64,000 bases of DNA from contig NC_052106.1 in NCBI RefSeq assembly GCF_012273895.1, positions 1,860,001-1,924,000 of the forward strand, written 5' to 3'. The notes under the pieces were generated by a model, which ran no database searches, was not told the origin of the DNA, and was given only the letters and a program-made list of their open reading frames with translations. This document shows positions 45,837 through 58,235 of the stretch, in pieces. The DNA is from Zerene cesonia (lineage: Eukaryota; Arthropoda; Insecta; Lepidoptera; Pieridae). How positions within the stretch are numbered: position 1 is the first letter of the stretch; every line of letters starts with the position of its first letter. A program made the position numbers and the translations under genes.

Positions 45837-48245
45837 AGATTTTCCTATGATCGTTTCTCTCCTGGCTAACCAAACTATTATTATCATCGAACCTCCGTTT
45901 CCTCGTTTAGAACATTCCCTAACTGTATCGAGGCTTCTATCTTAATAAGTGGCAATAAATTGGTGACTGACTGTTCTAATTGGACCCTGAAAACAAAGAG
46001 CATAATGAAGTATCATCCGGCAAAGCGGGGCTTATTCGATAAACTACGCCAATTGCGTCGCGACACTGCGTCCGCAATATAATTGATTATAATTGCCATT
46101 TGTAAAGGAGTATAGGATGCATACTTAATATTTAAATTGGATCCTCTATGGATACTTAACTCTATATACAAAATTTTGTGTTGATTTTATATATTAATTC
46201 TTTCGATTCTGCAGGACTATCGTAATTCAATTTTCAATCGAAATACTTTAAACTAAGCATGTTAATTGACACAACTTTTTTGTGTAGAAGACCTGTTCAG
46301 GATACATGGAATAATGTCTGAAATTGTAGTTAAAATATTAATTATCCTTGGGTATTTTATGAGTATTTTATCAATATTCTATATATAAATTATAAACACC
46401 ATTATAATAATGTGAACTTAATCATAAAACAAATATTGGAATACAGTGTAAATATTTAAAATAATACAGTAATTGTACAGTTGTAAACCGATTAAAGGCC
46501 ACAGAGACCCGTTTGCGCAAATGATGACTGACAGTTCGGTAGGGTCACCGCGAAGTATCCGCTAATATATTTATAGCATTCTTTTTTGACAGTTACAAGT
46601 TAATTTTATTATTTTGAGTGAATTATAAAAAAAATGTGAGAAATTGAATTTCGTCCGCTCTATTGCTATTTAATACTCTATAACAGAAAAAGTTAAGATT
46701 CATAATTCATAAATAGTACGTTCGATGTTCGAAATTTGAATATAGAAAAAATATAATAGATTCCAAGGGTAAATTACACTACCGCACTGTGATTACACGT
46801 ATTGTCAATGGTATTCAATGATCGTTAATTTGTTTGATTTCATTGGAACGTGGCGCTCGTTTCTTTATATCATTGTGTGTATCAATAATTCGCCAGACTG
46901 AAATTATTTTGAGGCATCACTGATTCCATGAATAGTCTCTGTTCTAAGGCATATTTTAAGCACTATGTACACATAATGAAATAACGAAATTTTAAAATCC
47001 AGCATTGTGATTGCCATTCAATCGGATTGTCGATTGAAACATTATTAATAGTTAATATAAAAGCTCAATTGATCTCCATTACACTTTATAAAAGTCCGAT
47101 ATTAAATGAACGAGCCGTTGAGGCACTGTGATTAAATATTATTGTTTAGAAGCGGGCTCCATCGTAAAATAATTTGTATCAATTTGAATCAGATGGATTT
47201 AAATGTTATTGATACGAATTACTGATATTGTGACATGTTTTGAATATAAGTATTATGATTTATATGGAATTAAATAACAAATTAGAATATAGTATTGAAT
47301 AATTTTTTTTTTTCAGAATGTGTAAGAAAGTTTTTGTTTAGAAGACACTAAATAATTTATAAATATTGAATTATAAGTATTTTATCATTCCCAGTAAGGA
47401 CTGATAATATAGCTAATAGCTACCCGACCCGAGTTATCGTCATTGACCTATCGCTTCTTTTCTTTCGTTTATACAAGAACAACATATTTAAGGAATTCTG
47501 CTGATTTTACCGAGCCGTAGGAGTTTCGTCTAGGTTTCTCGTCACAAGTACTATATCCACAGACAAAAAAAAATACTTAAATAACCGTTAGTTCCATATT
47601 AACTATATAACCTTTCGGTGAATTCGGAGAAAAATATTGAAATATAATATTGAATTCGCCCTCATGATACTTTTATCGTTCCTAATTCAAACATATTCAA
47701 ATACTATTTAATATAGGATAGCATAGATTTCGCGGGAAATCAATTTAAAATAACGAAATTGTCAAAGAAATATTCGACAAAAATGAAAATGCAATCATCT
47801 CGACGTTCGCGATCAAACATTGAATCTCGATATTGAGAGCAAATACAATTTACTTGGTAAATTATATTTGTATCGCTTAATTCCAATGCGACTCCAACCA
47901 ATTGGATTAATTTCAATCAACTCCGCTAATTATACCAATGCTGCTTTCATGTTGTTTTAATTAAGTTAATAATGCTGATTATTAATTTATTTTATTAACG
48001 TTCAAAAACGACAGTTCGTAAGACAGTATTACTTGCAAGTCAATTTTGAGAATATTTTTAAATCATAATTACCAATTATTCTTTCAAAATTTCTAATTTA
48101 TAAAGCATTTCAATGCTATAAAACTAAAAATTAAATTTAACAAAGGCCGCGTTCCATCGATACAATATTGTAATCATTGAAATAATGTTTCGTATTGGTT
48201 GTGATGGTTCTTAATCATCTCAATAGATGGCGTGGGGTGCCCCTT

Positions 48246-48395
48246 AGGCACATGAAACCGAAAGAATAGAAGAAATTTGATTACTGTGGCAGGATCACGG
48301 GTGGCCGAGAGGCTAGGCGTTGCTACGGTTAGGCAAGATACGCAGGTTCGAATCCTGCCTCGTGATCAAATTTTTTCTATTCTTTCAAAATTTCT
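48246..48395 (+). mobile_element. 150-bp tRNA-like element with terminal inverted repeats, copy 2
   Basis: It differs from 13278-13427 at three positions only. Here the bounding inverted repeats (48260-48281 and 48365-48386) match at 21 of 22 bases. The tRNA-like core is 48296-48367, with intact A and B boxes and the same C at position 33. Confidence 0.75.
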
Positions 48396-48900
48396 AAATT
48401 ATTTAGTATGTTATTGAAGGTTTTAAATTAAAAGTGTTTTATAAATAAATAAACTTTACATGAAGATTTTCATAAATTGTGTCCGTTGTATATGCTCATC
48501 AATTCAAAATAAATTCAAATTGAGAACACCAGAATTCGGATACCGAATTGGTTCCCACAGCTAACGTGCCAGTTCTTTTTAAAAAAGTGGCGACGATAAT
48601 CGCGCCTATAGTGCCATAGGCACAATACTCTTTAGTTTATGGTCCTTTTAGCAAACACACCATAGTCAATGGAATGTTTATTATTTAATGAATTAAGTGG
48701 CTGAATAGGTATGATTTTATCGCGTTTTGAATTAAGCGTTGGCAAAAGGGTACGAAGGTAATGCATAAGATAACGATTAATGGATATGGAATTAAAGGAA
48801 CGATTTGAAGATTTCCATGATAAAGCGAAATAAAAATATGACGTATTCAATGCGTTTTATAGGGTACATATTACTTTAAGCGCGCACGGTTACATTTATT

Positions 48901-49080
48901 TATATATATAAAATTCTCGTGTCACAATGTTAGTCTCTATACTCCTCCGAAACGGCTTGACCGATTCCTCTGAAATTTGGTAAGCATATTGGGTAGGTCT
49001 GAGAATCGGCTAACATCTATTTTTCATACCACTAAACGATAAGAGTAAGGCAGAACAGCGTTTGCCGGGTGCAGCTATAT
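48901..49080 (+). repeat. Helitron-like fragment (TATAAAATTCTCGTGTCAC family)
   Basis: It is a close relative of 13102-13277, with the same CTCCTCCGAAACGGCTTGACC block and GTTTGCCGGGTGCAGCTA end. Confidence 0.6.
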
Positions 49081-51919
49081 TATTTATATAATTAATCGCC
49101 ATCTCTATTTCATCGGTTTTTTAAACGTCATACACAATCTGTGCTCAAAAGCGCGCCCAATAAACCGCGCTAACTCAAAATACTGACAACATTAGTGTAA
49201 TGCAATTTTCTATCAAGGTTGGTGCAGTCGGATACCGTCGGTGGGTGTAATATAATGGGCAATAATACAAATGGGATTAACGGTTCGGGCCCCACGCGCG
49301 CAGACAGGACGAACCAATACAACGCGCACTGTGCTACGTGGATGGACAGTTATAATATGTTATTATAGGACGTTTAGGTCAGTTTTATGAGTATATTTTA
49401 GTAGTGGAAGAAGCAAACCAAACCACCACCAAACCAACGTTAAAAAAGGTCATATATAAGTATAGGTAATATTATATGAAAGACATTTACATATGGACAA
49501 AAAGGACAAAACTTTTCATATCTCAGTAAAGTTATTTAATTCTGAAAACATTCTACCCGTGTGAGAAAAGGCAGACACCGGACAATCTAGACAAACTAAA
49601 GTGCGTAGTTAGACGGGGTATGTTAGTACATGATGCAATGCTTGAAAAAATTGGTGTAGCACTGACTGTTAGTATATCGTCTACCTAACCCTTCTATAAC
49701 TTTAGTACAACAGGATATATTTTAATGTTAGCGCTGCTTTGCAAATCAAATATAGAATCAAGAGGCTAGTATAAGAGTAGAATTTTAGAAATTGTTATTA
49801 TTTTTACCTACTTAATTTAATGACATGAGGTCTGCATAAATTGTATGGAATCTATTTAGACAATAGTTTGTCCCCTCTTTCACTTCCATGCTCATAACTT
49901 TATACGTTACAAATACTTTAATAATAAAATTCGTTGTGCTCTCTGAAACATCACAGCCCACTGTGCTGTGACGTCAGCAGCATCGAATGCGCCCGCGCAT
50001 CGTTCAGCCGATTCATAGCTCCATTAATGTAATTTACACGAACGGATCGCACGTGGGTCACTGCTAATATGTGCAATTGAATTTCATTGCCATTTTCCTC
50101 TTTTAAATAAAGTTATGTCACCAAACGTGTGTTGGAATGCCGGCGCCTACGCAGTGTGCACTTCCTATTGTATATTTTTATGTTGTAGGTGTACACGTGC
50201 GAAAATATATTCAATCAATAAATAAGAAAGAGCGATAGAATGAGTAATTTTATTTTGAATGATACCAATATGAAACCGATCTACTAAAATTGGGTACAAT
50301 GAAATATACTAAAAAAGAGAAAAGATTACTTTTTAAATTCGTTTACGTCCAAAGCATTCAATTGAATATGATTTAGATATTTTAAGTTATTAGGCACCTA
50401 AACAGTGACTTTATATTGTCATCAATATTAAAGTATATTCTCATTTCTAAGATATTGACGATTAGAGTAATTTAAAATTATTCTCAATCATGTTGAAGCT
50501 ATTGTATCGGGGTACTAATCAAAGAATTCGATTATCAATACAAAATTTGAATAAAATATAAGTAGTCAAATTATCCACGAGCAACGAGTACGAAAGCTTC
50601 CCATAACCGAATCAGTAGAATTAAGTATAAACAATAATTCTGTTTATAAGATTTATTTTGTATGGGACGAAAACGATATGCTGTCTAGTTTGTCTCAAAC
50701 AAACAACGGATGTTTCGCATCCATGACGTTGAGTGGTCGCTTCATAGTACATAAATCAATTAATTTCGATAGGAAGATTGCATTGCATAGGTGCCGACTG
50801 CACTGGGTTGCAATGGAACAAATATACAGCGTGTGACGTAGAAACGTCTAGAAAATATCGAATAAGATATTGATACCTTTTTGCGTAATTTGGTGGAAGT
50901 ATTCTATATAGTAGATGTAGGTACATTAAATAATGCGTACCTAAATATGATTATGAATAGAAAACCTAAAAACACTCTTAAATTTTTATTTTTTACCACA
51001 TAAGTCGTTAATGGACTTCCATCATTAGCCTCTTACAGGGCATAGGTATAATTTGATATAATGAAGAAAAAACCATTTATGTACAATCAACGCTTTATAA
51101 ATCAATGGGACAAGTTGAGTTATTTTAAGAAAACTTCAAATATATACCTTTGAAACCCGTTAGAAAGAATTGTCGCCAATTATGGCTTGTTGATTCAACT
51201 TGACTCTTAAAGTCAGTTTATCCAAAATTTCAATCTTTCTATTTCTGATCTTACGGTATCGAAATTTTATACAATACCTAGGATACGTTTATTTGTTTCT
51301 TGATGGGTTACAAGGAATACGATGCACAGAAATATAGCCTAAGTACCAAAAGTCTACGATATAGCATACAAGACCTTGATAAACTTAACAATTATCTCAA
51401 TCCACAATGCAATTGCGTTCAACAATAAGCCACGAATTAAATAGCTAGATACGAGACATGATCACTAGATCTTAGCCGACGAATCGCGATCAAACGATTG
51501 ATCTTATTTAGGATTCAATGCGCAAGCGTCGGCACTGTCATTTGTTAGTACGTGCTTATGGTAATAGAGGGCGCTATACGCCGCTAATTTATAGGTTATG
51601 TTCGTGATGTGTTTTAATTTTTGGTATGCACTTTAAAGTTATTATGAAACAATGTTTGAGGCTTTTATTGTATTGACGTTGGTACCTACATAAGTAATAA
51701 ATGTATGATAAGAATATACGATGATTTAGTATTTTGTTATTTACGTGATAGGCACTTTTTATAAGAATTGTTACTTATTTGTCATAGAAATGAGCCTAAT
51801 AAACGATAGATAGCTTCACGAAAGTGATAGTGTCTTTCAAAGAGGTTATATTATTAGGTTTTAATTAATAAGCGCCAGTAGCAATTTCTATAAAAACGAC
51901 TTTCTTTGTTTTTTTCCAG

Positions 51920-52037
51920 CTGGCGAGCGGAGGCGGCGGTGGCCGGGGGCTGTTCTGCTACCACTGCCCGCCGAGCCTCCCGCCCCACCAGCATCGCCTT
52001 CCAACCCTGGAGTACCCATTCACAGCTTCACACCCTT
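51920..52037 (+). CDS. Drgx: Drgx first visible exon
   Basis: The acceptor is TTTTTTTCCAG and the donor GTAAGT. In phase 0 it encodes LASGGGGGRGLFCYHCPP through EYPFTASHP and ends one base into a Tyr codon. It is markedly GC-rich. Confidence 0.85.
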
Positions 52038-55000
52038 GTAAGTTATATATGTATGCTGCTTTTATTTATCCGTATCTGATTATTTCGAATTCATATATTG
52101 TCAGTATCTATTTTAAAGGAAGGATAATATTTTAGTCCTTGGTAAGAAAAACGCTAAAAAACGACAGGAGACAAACTAATTAAAAATTTTGAATTAAACA
52201 ACTATTGACCTCCAAAATGCTTCCAACTAATTCGTCGATCGTTTCATTTATAGCAGTACCTACCTCTTATTTATTTATTAACATCATAAAGTACTGTACA
52301 AGCATTAAATAATGAATTATCACTTACCCAAAACACTATCTAGAAGCTAGTTAAACTAGAACAAGTTACATTAGTCTAATTTCGAGTAAACCATATAAAG
52401 TAGCCAGCTAGGTCGGCAAACTTTACTAACAGAATTCGAGAAGCCGCTGCTAACAATATTACTCCCAGTTAAGCCGTGTTTCGATTGCTAACTCGATTCG
52501 GATCTTATCTCGATGCTATTTCGATTATGGAAATAGATGGGGGGACCCGTGTTTCGAATTGTCTTGATTTCATTGAAATACTGCTAATAAAAAATCTACA
52601 CTTAAGCAACCGTATACATTGACAAACTAAATAAGGTAGACAGTTTTATAGATATTTTTTATCAGTAATCATACGATAACACCAATACGTATTGAATATG
52701 TTTTTAATTATACGAAACGCAATTATAAATAAAGTTACGCAACATCCGTTTATATTTCAAAGCCTTATAGAAGTATATCAGACGTAGAAATATGATAAAA
52801 CATTTTCAGACGACCGCGGCGTATCTGTTACAAGCATTCCAGACCGCTAAAATGACACTTAAAATCAGTTTCTTATCACATTCACGTGTCCAAAGGGGTG
52901 GTAATGTGTTAATGAATAGAGAAGGCAGGGTGGGTCGGGGCCCGGGGGTGATGGGCGGAGCCCTCCTCCCTCGGGATTGGTCGCCAGAAGCGCCATCTAT
53001 TATTCATAAAATAGTTTTTGAGTCGCGCCACTGTAACTCTGTTACGGACAAACTTAATAAGGATCATGTCACTTTACATTATTCCCGGGCGGTTTTTTAC
53101 CTACGATCAAAGGTCCGTAAATAAATTAAGTTTTATTTAGTTAGGGTAATGATGGGCTTGCTGATGCGTAATTGTTCATTTTTTTAAATTTGTTACGCGC
53201 AGGTTTTAGATGGGATGGAATTTTTTATACATTTGTACATATTATAGTCTTTTTATACGTATTTGATAAGCATAAATATTAAGGGCAGAAGTAGGTATTT
53301 ATTTAAAACGCTGTAATTAAAACTGGTCAGATTTTTCATAAAACTAGTATCATTGATCATACATCATTCTGACAATAAAAAGCGAAACAAAAGTTCAAAG
53401 AAGGTTCTAAAAAATTTAGCATTTGACATTCAACTCAAACTTAAAATTTTCAACGATTTGATAAATTACTTGAATAAAAAGAACCAAGTATGTACAAATT
53501 GTAATAGACGGCAACACTAAAATCATAATGCAGTCGAAGCTAGCCGTTTAAACTTTTTCTCGCTGCACTTAAGCCCCGACCACTTCCGGCGGACGTTGAA
53601 TACTTTTTAATTTCCGCCGCCGAGGGATTTTTCTACAGCCTTGATGAACACTCAATTATTAATATTCAATTATTGTATATTTATAATGCTAAGTAATCTG
53701 CGGCTTAGGTAATAAACTGTTAAAATGAAAGTTGCGTCGAGTTACGGATCAAATTTTAAATTTCTATTTTCGAATTGCAATATGGTTTCGGTTTACTTAT
53801 TCAGTTTGTTGTGATTGAATCACGCAATGGCCAATTTCAAGTAAATATTGATGAAGGAAATAAAAAAAAATATTTAGCGTTCAACCGATATAGATATTTC
53901 TCAATTCTAAATTGTTAGTTTCCGATTTTTTGTAACAAGTTTGGTGTTCAATGATTTACAACTGAAGAGGACTTACGTTGCATTACTGTTTTCTAGTAAT
54001 TTTGGCGTTTCTTAAAAGTTTTATTTTTGAAGTGGATGTACTAAATATAACACTAGTTAAGGTATCAAATTATATTCCTATTGTCCTACACGCAAGACGT
54101 TTTGTCATCTCACTGATCAAACTATTAGATGGAACAGTGTTTGCGCATGCATTTATTTCTGATAACTGTATTATATATTGGTACAGTAATTTTGAATGAC
54201 ATTACATACAACACTGACAGATAAACAATTTGACAGTATGACCAACTCTTATTTTCGCTTATTATGATAGATAATAGTGAGTATTGTCCTATTTGAAAAA
54301 TGCGCAAAAGTTGCCATGTCAAATGGTAAATCCTCATGATACACAGGTACCTTAAAGTAAATAATAATATAAACGGGCACGTTTTCAACAACTCGACGAC
54401 TAGCGCCTATTTTGCGTGAAAAGAAAAGGGGGTAGCCAGTCAAAGCTGGAACCATCCTAGCTCCTCCATAAATCTAAGCAGCTTGTGTGGGCTGCCGAAA
54501 ACCTCAGGGAGGGACCTAGGACAACCCATGCACCTTGCCCTGTACTCCGCAACCGCCGTGCATTCCATGATCACGTGGGCTGCCGTTTCTTCAGTGGTCA
54601 TGCACGCTCTACATAACGGACTGTCAGTGACACAGATACCTATCGCGTATAATTCTGCCAAGATTGAATCTCAAATAATACGTGTCTTATTTAAATCCAG
54701 CATATAATTAAAACAATCAATTGAACTAACTGGATTGGCTCAAAAGCTCGATAAACAGAATCGCGGCGATATAAATTGTTTCAATTAACTCATCCCATTA
54801 GTTGGCGGCATTTACCGCTCTTTTGCTTTGATCTGTGCTGTTTGTGAATGCAAAGTCCAATTATTGTTTAATTTTCTTTTTTTTTTCATTTAAGTGATTT
54901 GTTTTAATGTATCGAGGCACTGACGATCCAGATACATGTGACTTCAATTTTACATTATGTTTTAAAATCATAACATATAATCTTTTATAGTCATGTTAAT

Positions 55001-58000
55001 TGATTAATAAGGAGTATATATTTTCTTGGCGATTTAATAACATTGAAGTTTGAAGTTATTTCGAAAATATAATATTGTAACAAGATTTTTGTACCGAGTA
55101 GTTTTTTATACACAGTTTTTTCTTACATATATTTCTGTGTAATATTTGCGTCTAATTGCGCATATATTTGTTTCTAATTATCAAATACTAGCTGTGCCCC
55201 GCGGTTTCACCTGCGTAAGTCCGTATCCCGTAGGAATATCGGGATAAAAAGTTGCCTATATGTTATTCCAGTTGCGTACCAAATTTCATTGCAATCGGTT
55301 AAATAGTTTTTTCGCGAAAATTTTCGCATTATTAGTAGGATTATTAGGATGCGTTTAAATGCCTCTTAAATAAACTAAATAATAACCCGACTTTCAAGAG
55401 AACCCAAAAGCCAGCAATTTGTCGTCCGTATGGGGCGCTAAAGACCCATTCGTAATAAATGTAACGTCATTATTGCCGAAGACAGCTGTAATCCCGAATG
55501 TTGAGGGCAATTTTGTCCCGTAATGTCCGGGATGACATTATCGGGACGAATAATAGAAAAGCTAAGAGTGAGACACCCTAGCGTTTGTCATTGATTCCAT
55601 TATGAGTGAGTATGCTGCTTGAAAATTATGGATATGCAGTATTTTCTTGTGTTTGATTTTACGCGAGTAATATACATTTAAGGCCTTTTATTTGCTTTGA
55701 AACATGATTCATTCATTACATTATTTAAACACTGCCAACATTCCAACTGAGGAGAAATAGATGGAGGTAGTTCACGAACAATAATTTTGTTCATAATAAG
55801 CCGTTATCTCAACTTCTACGGTTTCTCTTTCATTGAGTAAGATACATAGAATCTTCCCCGTTCAAAAAACCTACTAATCTAAAAAACGTGACTAATACGT
55901 TTATGGGACCGCGTAATATATATATTTATCACTCCACCACACAACCACACAAAAAGTACATAATAGATATTTCATTAAAACGGCGTTTACTCAAGTGGTT
56001 TAACACAAAACCATAAAGCAAAGCATATTCACCCTACGGGGGTGCCACCTCATCAATTCCCATAGACTGTTCAAATAGAAATAGGTATAATAATGTCTTT
56101 TAGGGCGGCGATTTAGCACTCCGGGCTAATGGGCTGATGTTTCCGGACCCACTGTTATTTTATTGCCACCCTAGTTTCGCTTTGATATTTTAATATTGCG
56201 TTTTTTTCTGCGTTTCATATTAATGGTTTAATGGATTTAATGATTGTTTTGTAATAGGTTCATGCATTTTACTTAATTGACTCGAGGAGGTTTTATGATC
56301 CAGTAATTGTTTTTGACTAATAACTTTTACAGTCATTTTATTTTTAATTCGTGTAATATTTGTGCTAGCCTACTCTAATAAAAGCATGTTTTTGATATCA
56401 CGAACATTAGATAATGGTATAATATATATTAAATAGATGACGGCAAATATCGTCGTGTTTTAATTTAGCAAAATAATAAGACATGTTGAACGATGACATT
56501 AAATAAATCACAAAAGACTAAAAACTACTTACTACTAAAAATCCAGGGAATAAAGAGGTAAAATACAAATACCCAACTTATCACTACATAGAAAAAAACA
56601 AAGTCGCTTTCTCTGTCTGTTACTATATGCTTAATAGATAAATTGATTCTCTTTCAATGTTTTATTGATTATCTTTCAATGTTTTTAATAGATCTTAATC
56701 TTAATCTGTTTTTAATAGATAAATTGATTCAAGAGGAAGCTTCATATGTATTATAACATCTATTTAATTACTCCGAATTTAACGGATGTGAAGCCGCGGG
56801 CAAAAGCTAATTTTACAAACAGTAAATTACGCAATAGATAGAAACAAGTGTTTCCGGTTTCGTGTTTGTATTTTCTTACGGAACCTTATAAATTCATCAA
56901 CATCATACAGCTATTCGGAAATATAACAAATATAATTAATAACTTCCATTTGTTCCCAGACACAAGCTATTCTTATCACCCGGCGATACACGATGATACC
57001 TTTGTGCGGCGGAAACAGAGGCGCAATAGAACCACCTTCACATTGCAGCAGGTGAGGAATATGCAGTTATTTTTTTAATAATTTCATTATCTAGAACTAA
57101 TTTACAGTTATTGATAAAAATGTCTCGATAAACTAAACATAAAGCAGCGGTGGTTCAGTGGTGAGAACCTCGGACTTCAAAATCGATAAGTCGGGTTTCG
57201 GCGAGCGTGCAGGAAATAAATTGATTTTTCAACTTATCTGTACATGTGGATAATATCACCACTGCTTAAAACGGTGAAGGAAAACATCGTGAGGAAACCG
57301 GCACGTCCAAGAATCAAAAGTTCGACGGCATGTGACATCTGCCAACCCGCACTTGGCCAGCGTGGTGGATTATGGCCTGAACCCTCATCTGCGTCCTGTG
57401 TGTGCGGAGGCCTGTGTCCTAGCAGTGGAAACATATATGGGCTGATGATGATGATGATAAAACTAAACATACTCGTAGTTAATGATTGACATACCTTTGT
57501 ACATGAACTTAGAAACTGTGCTTTGAAATTACTTAAAAATGTGCTTTTCGATACATTCACATAACATAAACTGTATGTTAACCCAGGCAACTTAATATAT
57601 ATACATCGCGCATCGCAACTTAAGTGCAACTTCGTTATATATTATACTTATTTCAATCGTATTATGTTTCTCCGTTTTGAGTATTCCAGTGAGCCAGTAA
57701 AAATTAGTTGGATTGTCCATTCATAATTCCAGTAGCACTAAAACTATCGCATTGGATATTTCTACGAGACATTAGATTCGTAGTAGATCGCCAATCCAGT
57801 TACAGGACTGGGATAAGATTTGGATACATTTGACAGACATTGTAAAACTGTGACCGTTCATATAATATATTATGCTTATCGTGCTTATCGTTTTTCTTTC
57901 CACATTTATTTCCTATCTCCAAATAATAAATAGGTCTACCTCTCCAACTGCGTGGAACTGTGAAGAGGAATAAACATAATAAAATAAACATTATATTTTA

Positions 58001-58235
58001 ATAAGCAAAATAACTTGATGACAGTTTTTAGAAGTTATGTTTCAACATTAGATTGAGGATGTAATACTTGCAATAAGAAAATTCACTATATCTTAGTATT
58101 CGTTTTAATATATATTTATGGTGTTTGGTACAGTTGGAAGAACTGGAAACGGCGTTTGCGCAGACTCATTATCCAGATGTGTTCACGCGGGAGGATCTCG
58201 CTCTGAAGATCAACCTCACAGAGGCGAGGGTACAG
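51920..58235 (+). CDS. Drgx: Drgx-type paired-like homeobox protein (partial)
   Basis: Drgx (Prrxl1/DRG11 in vertebrates) is a neuronal transcription factor of the sensory system. Three exons, 51920-52037, 56960-57051 and 58134-58235, join with matching phases. The first gives a glycine run then LFCYHCPPSLPPH, matching the conserved N-terminal motif of the family. The second gives DDTFVRRKQRRNRTTFTLQQ, the third LEELETAFAQTHYPDVFTR and ALKINLTEARVQ. Together they show homeodomain positions 1-46 (F8, L16, F20 present), ending at the conserved intron site before VWFQN. The exon with homeodomain positions 47-60 and the C-terminus is not in the window. No start ATG is seen: the residue matching the vertebrate start Met is Leu here, so an upstream exon must supply the start. 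Confidence 0.9.
52990..53000 (+). promoter_or_regulatory. GCGCCATCTAT motif
   Basis: The same 11-mer occurs at 62967-62977, and related AGATGGC sequences occur near 29036, 29434 and 48227. Its meaning is unknown. Confidence 0.25.
54360..54661 (-). mobile_element. 3' end of a jockey/R1-like non-LTR retrotransposon
   Basis: On the minus strand, 54661-54440 reads as the C-terminal end of a retrotransposon polyprotein. It has SPLCRACMTTEETAAHVIME then C, a CX2CX8HX4C zinc motif typical of the region after the reverse transcriptase and RNase H domains, and it ends MEELGWFQL. Some 80 bases of likely 3'UTR follow. The element is cut off at its 5' side, which is usual for target-primed insertions. 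Confidence 0.7.
55187..55344 (-). repeat. Helitron-like element (CTAGCTGCGCCCCGCGG family)
   Basis: It begins ACTAGCTGTGCCCCGCGG and shares TCCGTATCCCGTAGGAATAT with 30712-30912. It is internally shortened near its end. Confidence 0.6.
55515..55547. other. Hairpin in a non-coding block of the Drgx intron
   Basis: GTCCCGTAATGTC (55515-55527) pairs with GACATTATCGGGAC (55534-55547) with a single bulged base and a six-base loop. It sits in a block (about 55390-55560) that is less AT-rich than its surroundings. Confidence 0.5.
56960..57051 (+). CDS. Drgx: Drgx exon with N-terminal arm of the homeodomain
   Basis: The acceptor is TTGTTCCCAG and the donor GTGAGG after CAGCAG. Two bases complete the Tyr codon, then TSYSYHPAIHDDTFV and RRKQRRNRTTFTLQQ follow, ending in phase 0. 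Confidence 0.93.
57144..57458 (+). mobile_element. SINE family B, near full length, with (GAT)n tail
   Basis: The head GCAGCGGTGGTTCAGTGG holds an A-box match (TGGTTCAGTGG) as in tRNA-derived SINEs, and the 3' end is GATGATGATGATGAT. Reversed copies are at 33896-34145, 39356-39612 and, in part, 59103-59195. It lies in the Drgx intron just after the exon at 56960. Confidence 0.75.
58134..58235 (+). CDS. Drgx: Drgx exon with homeodomain helices 1-2
   Basis: The acceptor is TTGGTACAG and the donor GTAGGC. Thirty-four codons encode LEELETAFAQTHYPDVFTR through LTEARVQ. The intron after Q46 is at the site usual for paired-like homeobox genes. Confidence 0.95.

Larger units (their letters stand above)
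41885..51919. other. Probable long first intron of the Drgx gene, repeat-bearing
   Basis: No exon was supported in this 10-kb stretch, although a short exon carrying the Drgx start codon may be hidden here. It holds Helitron-like fragments at 42823-43021, 45663-45836 and 48901-49080, a hairpin at 43821-43900, the second tRNA-like element at 48246-48395, and AT-rich sequence with scattered CpG-rich spots (for example 49270-49345). Confidence 0.45.
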
